From Takakia lepidozioides (taxonomy: Eukaryota; Streptophyta; Takakiopsida; Takakiales; Takakiaceae): a stretch of DNA of 64,000 nucleotides. The notes under the pieces were generated by a model. The model searched no databases, was not told the DNA's origin, and worked only from the letters and a program-made list of their open reading frames with translations. Position numbers and translations under genes: made by a program. Positions 44,621 through 57,700 of the stretch are shown in pieces. The stretch spans positions 54,760,042 through 54,824,041 of the forward strand of contig CM060734.1 in NCBI GenBank assembly GCA_030704615.1, written 5' to 3'. How positions within the stretch are numbered: position 1 is the stretch's first letter; the number at the start of each line of letters is the position of its first letter.

Positions 44621-47600
44621 AAATTCATCGTTAAATTTTGTGGTAAAATTGTGGCGTAAATTTCTGTTTTAGTTTCTGTGTAAAAAGAATGACCGACCGC
44701 GTGAAATTCGCCCCCACCAATGATAAAGCAAATGCGGATAGGGATCCATGTGGATCGGTCATCCGTGTGCGGCGTCCTGTGACAGTACTTTACCGTTGGG
44801 AGTTACTGCATGCTGGACACGTTTTGCACACGTGTCCATATACAGTTGTTTGTCCTTGGATGAAGCGTATCATCTATTTGGGAGGGTGGATGACGTCGGA
44901 AGGGTTTGAGATTGCCCCGGCACCGCCCACTCGTTCTCCCTTCTTTGCTTCATGGGTCTCGTCACGAGATCTCAGCGCAATCGCAATGAGGGCGATTCTC
45001 CTCCTCGTGGAATGGGCGGAGGTTTTCCTTGGCGGCAGGGTAGGTTTTCCGCGTTGAGTCTTCGTCGGAGGAGGATGAGGAGGTCATGAAGGAGGGAGGG
45101 CAGAGAAGAGAACGGCCGCTGATATTCCGTTGACAGAGAGCATGAAGGATGAGGCGGAGAAGGCACTAAAGGAGTTCGCACAGAACCACACCTTCTCCTC
45201 TTTCAGGCACCTCCGATGAGGGCAGCTATCGTGTGAGCAGAACCCGTGAGCAGAATCCCTTAAGCGCGAGCAGATTAGTGAAGCGGAGCCTAGAATCGAG
45301 GGAAAAAGTGGGCTTATTGCCGTGGGCACAAACTCAAACTCCACTGCATGGACGCAATCTCCTCTCCATCGGACCAAAGACAAACAGCCACGAATGTGCG
45401 ATAAAAAACCGACGGATGAATATATCTGTGATGAACATAAAAAGGAATGGATGAACGTTGGATGAACATTGGATGAGTGTAGGATGAAAAAGTGCCTAGA
45501 TGAGTGAACCATGGATGACTGCAACAACATGTATCCTTACCGATCAGCATGTGCGTAAGCATTGTCCGATTTCGTGAAGACTCTCGAACAGAACGACCAA
45601 GTGAACAGTAGACAGGTATGATCAGTCCATCATCTGACCTTTTGGGCGATTTAAAACCTTTGTGTATAAGCTGTAGCAGGCTATCCCTCCCATTCTAGTT
45701 TGTCCCCCAGGTGAGAATTGAGAACCTAAGTTCGCCCACATCCACCGGGGTCTTAGGAAGTTGGGGACACCCTGAAGAGGAGCATTGCGAAAGGCTAGGA
45801 CATTTTTATATAATGGAAGAGATGTTCAGAAGATTTTCCCTTTCAAGAGCAGGCATCGCCTTATATTCTAGACTCGAGCTACAGTCGTGAGCTTGTTGGC
45901 ATATCAAGATCAGCCTTAAATATTTCTTTCTGCGCCGCATTCTCCCAGCATCACTTCCCCGAATTGCTTCTTTTGATCACTCACATATATGATCATGAAT
46001 GCAGACGTCTGTGGTGCTCCTGGCTGTGAGGTTCCTGATCTCAGTTGCTGTGATCGGTATGTTCCTCATGAGCCCTATCACTGATTATCAAAGCTGGAGT
46101 GCCTGGCATGGACACCTGCTTACATGCAATTACCACACGATGAATCAAGCCCACACTTTAGACAATCTTGCAGGCAACCTGGTCAAAAAAAGACATCACA
46201 ACTTATGTAATGTACACAGAGAGAAGATTCCGGCCGTAGCGAGTGTTAAGAAGAGCTGCTCAAATTTATCTGCAATTTAATCTTAATAAGAGTACCTTAA
46301 TAGAATCCAACAGTATGTTGACGATGAGATACTGCTTGTCTACACTTGTCATGGCTTAGGAGAACTCCAAACAGCAGCACAGCAAATGAAGTTCTCATTT
46401 TCGAAAGAACTTCAAACACGAAACGGGAAGTTTTCCCGTTCCTCGAATTCGGTGGAGAATTCGCTGTCTCCTTCCCTCCCTCATGCTTTAATTGTAGTTC
46501 TGCCTTTCCCGTTTCCCGAAGTCGCTGTTTCCTTCCCTCTTCTTCCTGCTTTAAGTCTCCCTCAAATCTTTCCTGCCCTCCAGATCAGCCACAGTCAGCT
46601 GATATTGTCAAGATGGCTGGTTGATCTTGCTCTTCAAGCCGTCAAGATGCAGCTCCGTGCAGCTGATGAAGGAGCGAGAGCAACCAGTCGATTACGCATT
46701 GGTAGCAGTGAAAATGTTGAGAAACGACGGCTCACTTCATAAAACCAAATATTTACTGACTAGTTAGACATATCACAGGTTTTCTCGCAGCAGACTTCTC
46801 AGCTATCTCTCACGCCGGGCCTTTCTCCACGCCTCTCTTGTCTATGGCTATGGAGAAGATCTCTCCCATACATATAGTTCCAGCACTCTCATGAGTCGTC
46901 TCTTGGCCTCCTCCAAGGCGTCTTCGTACTTCTATGAGTTAGACTGTTCCCATTCACTCACTGAAGGGTCATTGAGATATTAAATGTTGAATATCTCAAC
47001 AAAAAAAACTGGATGTGGAATCAAGGGAGACCTCAAATGGGGTGAGGAAGCTGTGAAGAATTCCTGCAACAGACGTGAGAGTGAGACCCGCGCTTCTTTA
47101 TTAATCCCCTGCCTTCTCTAAAGACTCTAAAGAGCAATGCTACCTATCTGTTTGGTGGGATCACCCGGATAAGGCTCGGGAAAGCTATTGGAATGATGCA
47201 TAAGTAGAATCGTTCGGACGTGACCTCCAAGGCGACCCTCCCGTGTTCATATTTAAGCCCATGACTATGCTCCAGAATTTTTATTGATAAGGAAGAGGAG
47301 AGGGAACACGCCAAAACACATAGAGTGACTTTTGTCAGCAGAAGAGCTAGAGAATACCATCATGACATACTGCGGGAGAAATGGAGAATCCAAGGAAGAG
47401 TGCTTCAAAGATATTTCTGCAAATTTAATGCGCCAGTAGTGATGCTGGAATTGGTGTCGTGGAGCCTTGGGAGGGCGTGACAATGAACTCAATCATGGGC
47501 AACATTTTCCTATAGCAAGGGAGAGATGCAGTCAAGTCAAGTTTTTACACATTCACTTTACCATAACCCTGCATAATGGATTGGCGACAGACAAACGTAT

Positions 47601-49088
47601 TCTCTCTCCAGTTCATGTGTAGGGGAAGACCCCACAAGCAAAACTGAGGGGGGTGAAAGAAACCCTCCCTTGGGGGCTTCCCAAATCCATTCCTATGGGT
47701 TCAGACTTCTGACAATATCAATCGGCCACTTTGCGAGGCCCATGGATTGACTGTTGAAGAACAAGGAAAGGGAGAGGCTAGTGTCGACAGTCTCTGGAGG
47801 CCCTATCGTCAGGCATTACAGAGAATGTCACACAGTTTGCATGTCTTTTTCAAGGTCAACTGGTTTCAGCCATCGAGAGGCGTTGTCAGGTTTGTCCCAT
47901 TTTGTTCTTTCATAGCACCCATTCATGATGCAGGTTAACCATGAATCTGAACGTTCAAGTGCAGTTTACAATGGGTTCAATTCCATAGTTCAATTGTAGG
48001 TGGATTACTTGGCATGTTGATTATATGGGCTTGTCCTATTGGTGTTTGTTTATGTCGTAAGAAGGTGAGTTTACTAGCCTCTCACATTGATATACATAAG
48101 GTGATATTGAAAGCAATGCTTGTGTCTCTTTGGGTACTGCCTGACAGACACTGATTCTTGAGTCTGAGTTTGTTGCGATGAGAAAAGCTTAAAGTTTGAA
48201 TCTCAAGAACAAGATCTCGTATCCGCGTAATTGTCTTTTTTTTTTATGAGGGCTGTTGGGTGTGATAATTCTACAGCAGATCACAATAATCTAAGGCAGT
48301 CTGTAGAAGAAACAGATGTTTGGGCTGTTTTGAAAATCGTCCAAAGACCACTGGAGCATAACCAAATGCCAGGCTAGCGAACGTTGGCTTCATCTCTCTG
48401 GAATCCCGAGTACAATCCCTGTAATATTCCTCAAACAATTCTCCCCTGCCTTTATTCTGGCCACCCAATGACCCTAGTCACTCTCTCTTCTGACACCTCG
48501 TTATTCTGATGCTCTCCCCCTCTGTGTATTGGGTGTTCTGTCTGTGTTGGTGTTCTTGAGAGGTTTTGGCACCTGGGTTCTGACCGTATTTCGAGGAAGC
48601 TGGTTTCTCATTTCTGCAGGGTCCATCTCCTTAATGCAGTAGCTGTGGCCATGAGTGCCGAGGAGCTATCATCTTCCCCTCCTGAGGCAGCAATCCGAAA
48701 TGAGCGTAAGCTCCGCCGTTAAAGGAGAAGATCTGAGCCTGGAGCTGCGCCAGCCGATGAGAGGTTCGTTTCTGATACATGAGCTCTGCCAGCAGATGAG
48801 AAGCTTGCTTTTGAGCCCAAAGCTTTCCCAGTCGATGAGCACTCTGATTTCTTCCACTATCGCCAAAGTCAGTCAGAATCCCCCTCGTACCTCATGACCT
48901 GCTCCAGTCAAGTGCAATTTCCCACCTACGCTGGGGAGAACCCACTATCAATTCCTGTGGATATGCCACAGGAAATGCCTCAACAGTACATCATGGTCAA
49001 TATTCTCAGGAAATGGTGGATGAACTTAGTAGCTACACACGTCAATGAATGAAGCAAGACACTCGAACCTTTCCAGACAAACATTGTT
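44621..49088. other. Long region without a recognised gene
   Basis: Open frames at 44689-45057 and 46346-46742 (plus) have no family resemblance. 45414-45517 is rich in GGATGAAC words. 46420-46560 contains a short hairpin (AACGGGAA/TTCCCGTT) and a duplicated TCGCTGTCTCCTTCCCTCC-type segment. 48736-48852 is a 39-bp tandem repeat (listed separately). I see no RNA gene. Confidence 0.4.
48736..48852 (+). repeat. 39-bp tandem repeat, three units
   Basis: Units with GAGCTGCGCCAGCCGATGAG, GAGCTCTGCCAGCAGATGAG and AAGCTTTCCCAGTCGATGAG start at 48742, 48781 and 48820. The period is a multiple of three, so an open frame through it repeats a 13-residue unit (LELRQPMRGSFL-like). Confidence 0.75.
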
Positions 49089-52000
49089 TCACCAGTAATC
49101 CCCACAAGAACAAACCCCATCTTCAAAGTGGTGGAAGCGGTTAGCGTCCCGTACAACAATTGCTCGGCCAACAATCTTCGAGATGAGCTTGGTGGAAGTG
49201 TGGCAGTCACCACACACACGAAGATTCTTGATGAGACGGAGAGGCGTCCAATGGGCTGTGCTGATCAGCCCAAAACCAATGGCCAGCTTCTCACTGTGGT
49301 GGCAAAGAGAAAATTCCTTTTGTTCCTCCCCCACATCATGCAATACAAAGCGCGTGTCAGGCGCGTACCCTGCCTCCTTCATCTGCCCAGACAATCTTCT
49401 CAGCTCAGCATGGATTTCCTTAATTTTGGGATGCAATTTGTCATCTACCACAAAGGTGTGCACCCTGTTGCCAACCTCAATGCAGCAGTGACCTTGCTCC
49501 TTTCTAACCCCTCTGACCTTCATCATTTTTCTCACCTTTGCACTATCGTCCCACCTGCCAGCTGCGGCATAGATGTTTGATAGCAACACATAAGTCGCAG
49601 CATCCTGTTCATCCCACTTGAGAATAGATGTTGCCGCACGTTCAGCCATCTCCACATTGCCATGGATTCTGCAGGCACCAAGCAAAGCCTTCCACACCAC
49701 AACATCTGGTTTGATTGGCATTATATTAATGAGGTCCTCTGCCTCATCCAATTGCCCCGCACGCCCAAGAAGGTCCACCATACAGCCAAAGTGCTTTGCT
49801 GTCGGCGTGACACCATGATCTTGACTCAGGGAGTCAAAGTAGCGTCTTCCTTCATCCAGTAGGCCAGCATGGCTGCATGCAAAGAGAATACATATAAAGG
49901 TGACACTGTCCGGCTTCAAACCTTCCTTTTGCATTCCTTCAAATAGTTGCAGGGCCTCCCTATGACAACCATGCTGGGCATATCCTGCGATCATCGCTTT
50001 CCATGACACCACATCTCGTTCGGCCATATTGTCGAACACTCCCTTTGCATCCTCGATGCACCCACATTTGGCATACATGTCTATGAGGGTATTGTTCAGA
50101 ATCACATCTGGTACAATTCCAGCTTTGATGATGTCACCATGGACCACTTTGCCCTTTTCCAGGGCTGCCAGGCTTGCACACGCATTGCAAATACAAACAA
50201 ACGTGATGTGGTCTGGCTTCACTCCTTCCTGCATCATTTGCTTATAGGTCTCCAAAGCCTCCATCCCGCGTCCCTGCTGTGCATATCCTGCGACCATCGC
50301 ATTCCACGAGACCACATCTCGTTCAGCCATATTGTCGAACACTCCCTTTGCATCCTCCATGCACCCACATTTGGCATACATGTCCACAAGGGTACTGTTC
50401 AGAATGACATCTGGTACAATTCCAGCTTTGACCATGTCAGCGTGGACCTCTTTGCCCTTTTCCAGGGCAGCCAGGCTTGCACATGCATTGCAAACGCAAA
50501 CAAACGTGATGTGGTCAGGCTTCACCCCTTCCCACATCATTTGTTCATAGGTCGCCAAAGCCTTCATCCCACACCCCTGCTGTGCATATCCTGCGATCAT
50601 TGTGCTCCACGACACCACATCTCGTTCAGCCATATTGTCGAACACTCCCTTTGCATCCTCCATGCACCCACACTTGGCATACATGTCCACGAGGGTATTG
50701 TTCAGGATGACATTTGGTACCACTCCAGCTTTGACCATGTCACCATGGACCTCTTTGCCCTTTTCCAGGGCAGCCAGTCTCGCACACGCATTGCAAATGC
50801 AAACAAATGTGATGTGGTCGGGCTTCACCCCGACCCGCATCATTTGCTCATAGGTCTCCAAAGCCTCCATCCCCCGCCCCTGCTGTGCATATCCTGCGAT
50901 CATTGCGCTCCACGACACCACATCATGTTCAGCCATATTGTCAAACACTCCCTTTGCATCCTCCATGCACCCACATTTGGCATACATGTCCACCAGGGTA
51001 CTGTTCAGAATGACATTTGGTACAATTCCAGCTTTCATAATGTCACCATGAACCTCTTTGCCTTTTTCCAGGGCTGCCAGGCTCGCACATGCATTACAAA
51101 CGCAAACAAATGTGATGTGGTCTGGCTTCACCCCGACCTGCATCATTTGCTCATAGGTCTCCAAGGCCTCCATCCCGCGCCCCTGCTGTGCATATCCTGC
51201 AATCATCGCGCTCCACGACACCACATCACGTTCAGCCATATTGTCGAAAACTCCCTTTGCATCCTCGATGCACCCACATTTGGCATACATGTCCACCAGG
51301 GTACTGTTCAGAATGACATTTGGTTCAATTCCAGCTTTGATGATGTCACCATGGACCTCTTTGCCCTTTTCCAGGGCTGCCAGGCTCGCACACGCATTGC
51401 AAACGCAAACAAATGTGATGTGGTCCGGCTTCAATCCTTCCCGCATCATTTGCTCATAGGTCTCCAAAGCATTCCTACCAAACCCATGTTTGGTAAATCC
51501 TGCTATCATTATATTCCACGTGACCAAACATCGTTGAGGCATTCTATTGAACACTTGGTGAGCATCCACGATGCTCCCGCACTTAACATACATGTTGACA
51601 AGGGTGTTGTGTAGAAAAACGTTTGGCTTGAATCCACTTTGGATAATGTGAGCGTGCACCTGCTTTCCAGCTGCCAGGCCTTTCATCTTGATGCACTTAC
51701 GCAAGAGACAGACATAAGTATCTGAATCTGCTGAACTGCGTCCTTGGTTTAAAGTCTGTAGAGCCTCTTTCAGACGCCCTCCCTGACAGAGCATCCTCAC
51801 ATGCCCAGAAGTGCCGGAAGAGGCATTGTGGACTCCCTCTCTTGGTCCTATTTGGGAAGCTGTGGTCACGGTCGAGGTGCCTGATCTCATCAACTGTGCC
51901 GCTGCTGCTGCTACTTCTAGTTGGCCATCTACCCATGCAGGTTTCTTGTAGCTACAGATCCACAGGGAATCATGGATCTTGTGCTTGAAATCCGGCCCAC

Positions 52001-52109
52001 TTGGATGAATCTGGACCCACACTCTATCCCTGCTCCTCCAGCTATCCCCGCCTCTGCACAAATCTGCATACATCCTCGCCTTGCTGCTAGCAGCTGACAA
52101 AGACAGCAT
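49089..52109 (-). CDS. PPR protein, PLS class with E and DYW domains (organellar C-to-U RNA editing factor)
   Basis: A single uninterrupted frame of 1006 residues from ATG 52109 to stop 49089. The first 100 or so residues are Ser/Ala-rich without PPRs, a probable organelle-targeting region. PPR P/L/S triplets of about 101 residues follow; five in a row are nearly identical at DNA level (303-bp period, 50029-51543). The E domain (FGCMVDLLGRAGQLDEAEDL) and PG box precede the DYW domain, with HSE at about 938-940, CGDC at about 966-969 and the C-terminal GVCSCGDYW. These are the zinc-binding cytidine-deaminase signatures, all intact. Family role: sequence-specific binding of plastid or mitochondrial RNA and C-to-U conversion. 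The first ATG is used because the next in-frame Met falls after the start of the targeting-like region. Two pseudogene relatives lie in this window. Confidence 0.95.
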   Translation of the reverse strand: MLSLSAASSKARMYADLCRGGDSWRSRDRVWVQIHPSGPDFKHKIHDSLWICSYKKPAWVDGQLEVAAAAAQLMRSGTSTVTTASQIGPREGVHNASSGTSGHVRMLCQGGRLKEALQTLNQGRSSADSDTYVCLLRKCIKMKGLAAGKQVHAHIIQSGFKPNVFLHNTLVNMYVKCGSIVDAHQVFNRMPQRCLVTWNIMIAGFTKHGFGRNALETYEQMMREGLKPDHITFVCVCNACASLAALEKGKEVHGDIIKAGIEPNVILNSTLVDMYAKCGCIEDAKGVFDNMAERDVVSWSAMIAGYAQQGRGMEALETYEQMMQVGVKPDHITFVCVCNACASLAALEKGKEVHGDIMKAGIVPNVILNSTLVDMYAKCGCMEDAKGVFDNMAEHDVVSWSAMIAGYAQQGRGMEALETYEQMMRVGVKPDHITFVCICNACARLAALEKGKEVHGDMVKAGVVPNVILNNTLVDMYAKCGCMEDAKGVFDNMAERDVVSWSTMIAGYAQQGCGMKALATYEQMMWEGVKPDHITFVCVCNACASLAALEKGKEVHADMVKAGIVPDVILNSTLVDMYAKCGCMEDAKGVFDNMAERDVVSWNAMVAGYAQQGRGMEALETYKQMMQEGVKPDHITFVCICNACASLAALEKGKVVHGDIIKAGIVPDVILNNTLIDMYAKCGCIEDAKGVFDNMAERDVVSWKAMIAGYAQHGCHREALQLFEGMQKEGLKPDSVTFICILFACSHAGLLDEGRRYFDSLSQDHGVTPTAKHFGCMVDLLGRAGQLDEAEDLINIMPIKPDVVVWKALLGACRIHGNVEMAERAATSILKWDEQDAATYVLLSNIYAAAGRWDDSAKVRKMMKVRGVRKEQGHCCIEVGNRVHTFVVDDKLHPKIKEIHAELRRLSGQMKEAGYAPDTRFVLHDVGEEQKEFSLCHHSEKLAIGFGLISTAHWTPLRLIKNLRVCGDCHTSTKLISKIVGRAIVVRDANRFHHFEDGVCSCGDYW
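50029..51543 (-). repeat. 303-bp coding tandem repeat, five copies
   Basis: The same block recurs at 50029, 50332, 50635, 50938 and 51241 at exactly 303 bp. Each encodes one P-L-S PPR triplet (LVDMYAKCGCMEDAKGVFDN, VVSWSAMIAGYAQQG, HITFVCVCNACASLAALE). The high identity indicates recent unequal crossing-over or gene conversion within the gene. Confidence 0.93.
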
Positions 52110-54783
52110 AGATTTCTTCTAGCAAACACCCCAACCCTACTCATCACACTAGTCTATGCTGAATTGCATCTGCTTCTCTCTGTAATCTAACAGGCATTCA
52201 CCTTTTTGCCTTGATTGTCCCCCCCCCCCCTCTGACTGGGGTCTGAAAAATATTTATTCCAGAGCTTCTCCTTGTCTCTGTTAACTGTTTTTGGATACTT
52301 TCCTGCTGCCACATTGAATGAAATTCACTCAAACCATCATAGATCCACCCATGGAGCTTACTTGCAGAATTCAACATGAAAAATTATGGATGACTCTGAT
52401 AAGACGGCAAAACAGGCTGAAATGTGTTGAAGAAGGAGTCCTCACCACATTGTCCTTGACCTTGTGTCATGAAAGCAGCTAGCTTTTCTTTCAACCATGG
52501 AGGATTCAACCGACCATCAACTGAAAAGGACCTCTTGTGTGTGCTGCTTGTGTGTGCAGTCAGGTGATGTCGGATTGGTCTGTGAGGAGAACCACCATAG
52601 ATTTAAACTCTGCCTCCTAAGTCCAAGCTGACCCTCCTATGTACCTTGTAAACACTAAACACCAGGAAAAGTATCAAATCATGATACTAACAGGAAGAGC
52701 CCACATTTTCAGGATAGACAAACTTCTTCACATCATACATTAAGAAAGCCACACCTTGCCATTGCATTTGTTCCACCATTGAGAAGGATCTTCAAAAACT
52801 CGCGCCAGACCTGCTCCATGCTCCACAGTAGACCTTTGTTCCCGAAATTTCCACAACATTAACATTTTGACAAGTTCCCTTATGCAGGAGTGCTAGTGAG
52901 CTTTCAACAACATTCATGCCAGTCACTTTGGGCTCCATTGGACTCCACATATTGAGGAACATTCGAACATGTCCAAACGTACACATATGCTTAAACAGCT
53001 TACGTCTGTAGTGTGGAGATTTTGGAATTGTCTGTGAAAACGATCATGGAGCAGCCACAGTCTCAACCCTCCCAAGCACCTTGCAAACTCTAGGGATCAG
53101 ACAACAGCCCTTGCGCATCCTACTTTCAGGATCGATACGGACAGTAGAAGCAGTTTTTGGTGACTTCACTCAGCAACGGTACAATCCAGTCCACAATACG
53201 ATCATAGCAGAGTTCAGTCAAACTCTCTTTCTTATTCTACATGAAGAAAGCTCACCTTGTCGAGGCTAGTGTCCCACCATTGTGAAGTATCTTCAAAGAA
53301 CTGCCACCGCTGTTCCATGCGGTGGCAGGGTTGACCTACGCGCCTACCAATTATCGGCCATGTCTAACGATCCCGTGCGCTCTCTTGCTTCTTTGCCTAG
53401 AGGACATTCGTTTCTGCTGAATTGCGCTGCTGAATTCCGCTAAAGACAATTCCAAACCTGGATCCGACGGCCCATGCATGCAACACAGCGACCCCCAAAA
53501 GGAAACCGCGAAGTGTTTCGTGTTATCACCTAGTTTGAATGGCATTCTGAAGGCGCCATCGTCACCATACTTGAAGAGTGGGTTGTTTGGAATTTTAGAA
53601 GATTTTGAACACATGGCTCTCAGCTCCTGTTATCCTGCTTGTCAGATCTCTTCTTCTCTGTATCAAAGCGGGTCGTTTATTCTGTCCCTTAAGCGTCAGT
53701 TCAGCCGTCCGAGCTACGATCACACCGCCCTGTTTTCCGACGGCAGAGCACAGCAATCACCTTTCACTGATAAGAATTCAGTCAAGAGACATCGAGGAGG
53801 CGGCGCCCTCAAAGCGAAAATTTTAGTGGGAAGAGGTGCAGTATCTTGCAATGATGATGATGGCTGTAGAGAGCGTGCCAGGTCCGTGGAAAGGACAGAT
53901 AGTAATTTTCTTAGAACTTCTCTAGGGGCCTCAACATCGTTTCTTTATTTCGAGCAAGATATGTAGGCTTTGCAGATGGTATGCCTGGTCTCTCTAGTAG
54001 GTTAGTGTGCAATATCATGCAATTAGATCTGAAAGCATTCGAACGTTGCCACGACCTGACTTGTCAGTAGGGGTTGGCTTGTCGGATTGTAGAACGTTTT
54101 ACTCTCTACAACAGAAATTCTGATGTTCAAAAAGGCGAGCTCAACGTCATTGTAGTGTATCAGAAGCTTCCTTCTTTCCAAGAGGTGATGAGTATACATA
54201 GGTAATGCTTTATCTTGTCTGGTGTGATTCAGGTGCTCATTATAGGGATGGAAGCGGCATGACGCATGATTGAGAATAGACATATGCCGCATCTAGACAG
54301 GGACGTGAGTATGCGGGGTTCTGCGATTTAGGCTTCCTGTTGACAATGAAATAATCTACATCAACTGCCCCTAATGTTGGAAGACTCGTCCGTCACTAGT
54401 GTTTCTTGGTGGGTGTGAAAGTGTAGCAGATTTTTCGATCCTGAGATGATTGTGGAAGGCACTGCAGATGCAACTATGAACGGAGCTGAAACACCCATCA
54501 GTTTTTTCTCACCGTATCACAATGCCTCTTGCGACCAATGTTAGCGGGAGTTTTCGGTCTGCCTATCCTCCGGTCCTTCTCTTTATCTTCGTTGTTGATC
54601 ACATGAACTCCTTCTCTTGTGGTTCAAGAGAATTGAGAGGCAACAGCCTTGCATGTAGAAAATATCTCTTACTGTAATCCCAATGTTCTGGAGTGTCAGG
54701 ATCTCTATTAATTATTCTCAATGCTTGGATATGAAGCTCACAGTTAACCAATTCGTGCCTGTTCTTTTGAACTATCTTGTAGG
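52110..54783. other. Spacer between divergent PPR genes
   Basis: About 2.7 kb with a C12 run near 52220 and short open frames (53351-53614 minus, 53478-53966 plus) lacking family resemblance. Promoters of both PPR genes must lie here; no motif was convincing. Confidence 0.4.
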
Positions 54784-57700
54784 ATGGTGCGATTTGAGCT
54801 CGGGAATCAGCTGCGGTTGTTTTCTCGCTATGGGAGTGATGGAATGGGGATTGGTCTCGGCACATCCGTTATCTCTTCTGATCTCGATGAAGGGCGGGAA
54901 AAGGGGGGCGAAGGCCAGGGGAACGTAGACTACTCTGGGAGTGTTGGCGATTTGAGGAAGCTTTCTAAAGAGGGACGGTTGAATCAGGCATTGCGCCTTT
55001 TAGATCGTATTGACCCACAAGGCATTCAGGCATACACCGACACCTATGTTTGTCTACTGCAGCTGTGTGCCAAGACGAAAGCACTGGCTGATGGCAAGCG
55101 GGTCCATGCCCACATCGCGAAGAGGGGATTCAAGCCTGATATCTTTTTGGGGAACACCCTTGTTAGCATGTATACCAAGTGCAGGAGTGTTGTGGATGCG
55201 CGCCAAGTTTTCGACGAAATGCCTGAACGAGACGTTGTCTCATGGAATGCTGTAATTGCAGGATATTCTCAGCATGGGTTTGGCAAGGAGGCGTTTGAAC
55301 TCTTTGGGAAGATGCAACGAGAAGGCTTGATGCCAAACAAGGTCACCTACATGAGCATCCTCAATGCTTGCACCAGCCCGGCGGCCTTGGAAGAGGGAAA
55401 ACAGGTCCATGCCAACATTATTAGAAGTAACTGTGACCGGGATGTCAGTGTGGGTAATGCCCTTGTCAGCATGTATGCCAGGTGTGGGAGTACAAAAGAT
55501 ATGCGCCAAGTGTTTGCCAAAATGCCAGAGCGAAATGTGGTCTCATGGAATGCAATGATTGCTGCATTTACCCAGCATGGGCTTGGAGAAGATGCTTTGG
55601 AACTCTTTCGGCAAATGCATCGAGAAGGGGAAAAGCCCGACAAAACCACCTTCTTGAGCATCCTCAATGCATGTGGCAGCCCAGCAGCTCTAGAGGAAGG
55701 CAGTCAGGTGCATGCCCACATCATCAAAGCTGGTTTTGAGTCAGATGTACGTGTAGGGACTGCCCTTGTCAGCATGTATAGCAGGTGTGGAAGTGTGGAG
55801 AGAGCTTGTCAAGTGTTCCGAAAAATGCCTGAACGTGATGTGGTTTCATGGAATGCAATGATTGCAGGATTTGCGCAGCAAGGACATGGCAAAGAGGCAT
55901 TTGAGCACTTTCGCCAAATGCAAGTGGAAGGCATGAAGCCGAACAAGATCACCTTTATGAGTATCCTTAACGCATGTGCAGACCCAGAAGGCCTGGAACA
56001 GGGAAAGCAGATTCACACCCAAGTTGCCGAAAGTGGATTCAAGCCGCATATTCACATGGGGAATGCCCTTATCAGCATGTATGCCAGATGCAAAGCTGTG
56101 GTGGATGCGCGTCAAGTGTTTGAGAAAATGCCTGAACGAGATGTTGTCTCATGGAATGCATTGATTGCAGGATATGTCCAGCAGGGGCACAGTAAAGAGA
56201 CATTTCAACTCTTTCGACAAATGCAAAGAGAAGGTGTGAAGCCTGATAAGCTCACTTTCATTAATATCCTCAAGGCATGTACCAGCCCCACAGCCCTAGA
56301 AGAGGGTAAGGGGGTCCATGCCAACATCATCAGGAGTGGGTATGAGCCAGATGTATATTTGGGGAACATCCTTGTCAGCATGTATACTAGGTGTGGGAGT
56401 GTGGTGGATGCCCGCCGAGTATTCGACAAAATGCCCTCTCGTGATGTGGTTTCATGGAGTGCTATAATTGCAGGATATGCACAACATGGTCATGCCGAAG
56501 ATGCTTGCAAACTATTTTGGCAAATGCAAGGAGAAGGCATGAAACCAAACATGATCACCTTCAGTAGCATCCTCAAGGCATGTGCCAGCCCAACTACCTG
56601 TGAAGAAGGCAGGGATGTTCTTGCCTTCATGATCAGAAGTGGATTTGAGCCAGATGTCAGTGTGGGGAATGCCCTCATCAGCATGTATGCCAGACGCGGA
56701 AGTCTGGTGGTTGCACGCCAAGTTTTCGACCAAATATCGGAACAAGATGTGGTCTCATGGAACAAGATGATAGCTGCATATGCGCAGCACGGGTACAGTG
56801 AAGAGGTGTTTGAACTATTTCTGCAAATGCAACAAAAGGGAGTGAAGCCAAACAAATTCACCTTCATTGGCATCCTTAGTGCATGTGCCAGCCTAGCAGC
56901 CCTGGACGAGGGCAAGCAAGTCCATGGACAAATCATGCAAAATGGATTTGAGGTTGATGTCCTTGTGGGGAGCACCCTCATCAGCATGTATGCCAAGTGT
57001 GGTAGTGTGGTGGATGCACGCCAGGTTTTTGACAGAATGTCTGAACGGACGGTGGTGTCATGGAATGCAATGCTCGCAGGATATGCTCAGCACGGGTTGT
57101 GTAAGGATGCCCTCAGACTCTTTGAGTTTATGCAGTTAGAAGGAGTTACACCAAATGATATTACATTCGTAAGCGTGCTGTCTGCATGCAGCCATGGGGG
57201 CCTAGTGCGTGAAGGCCAACACTACTTTCAATCCATGAGTCAAGATTATGGCCTCACAGCAATGGTGGAGCACTATGGCTGCATGGTTGGCCTACTTGGT
57301 CGTGCAGGGCACTTGGAGGAGGCAGCAGAACTAATTAGCAAAATGCCATTGGAACCAGATGCTGGCATCTGGGGGTCTTTGCTTGGTGCATGCAGAAAGC
57401 ATGGCAATTCGGAACTAGCAGAACATGCTGCAGAAGGTGTTCTCAAACTAGAACCACAAAATGCTTCAGTGTATGTGCTGCTATCAAACATCTATGCTGC
57501 AGCTGGCAGGTGGGATGAAGTAGCTAAGGTGAGGAACTTGATGGATGTCAGAGGTGTGAAAAAGGAGGCAGGCCAGAGTTGGATCAAGGTTAATAACAGG
57601 ATACATTCCTTTGTTGCAGATGATACACTACATCCACAAACAGAGGAGATATATGCGGAGCTGAAGAGATTGATTTGGCAAATGACAGAGGCAGGATATG

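Noticed and set aside
50139-51614. 491-codon open frame on the plus strand, antisense to the PPR array
   Set aside because: It is a by-product of the stop-free 303-bp periodicity of the PPR gene; its His/Cys-rich translation is periodic and resembles no protein family.
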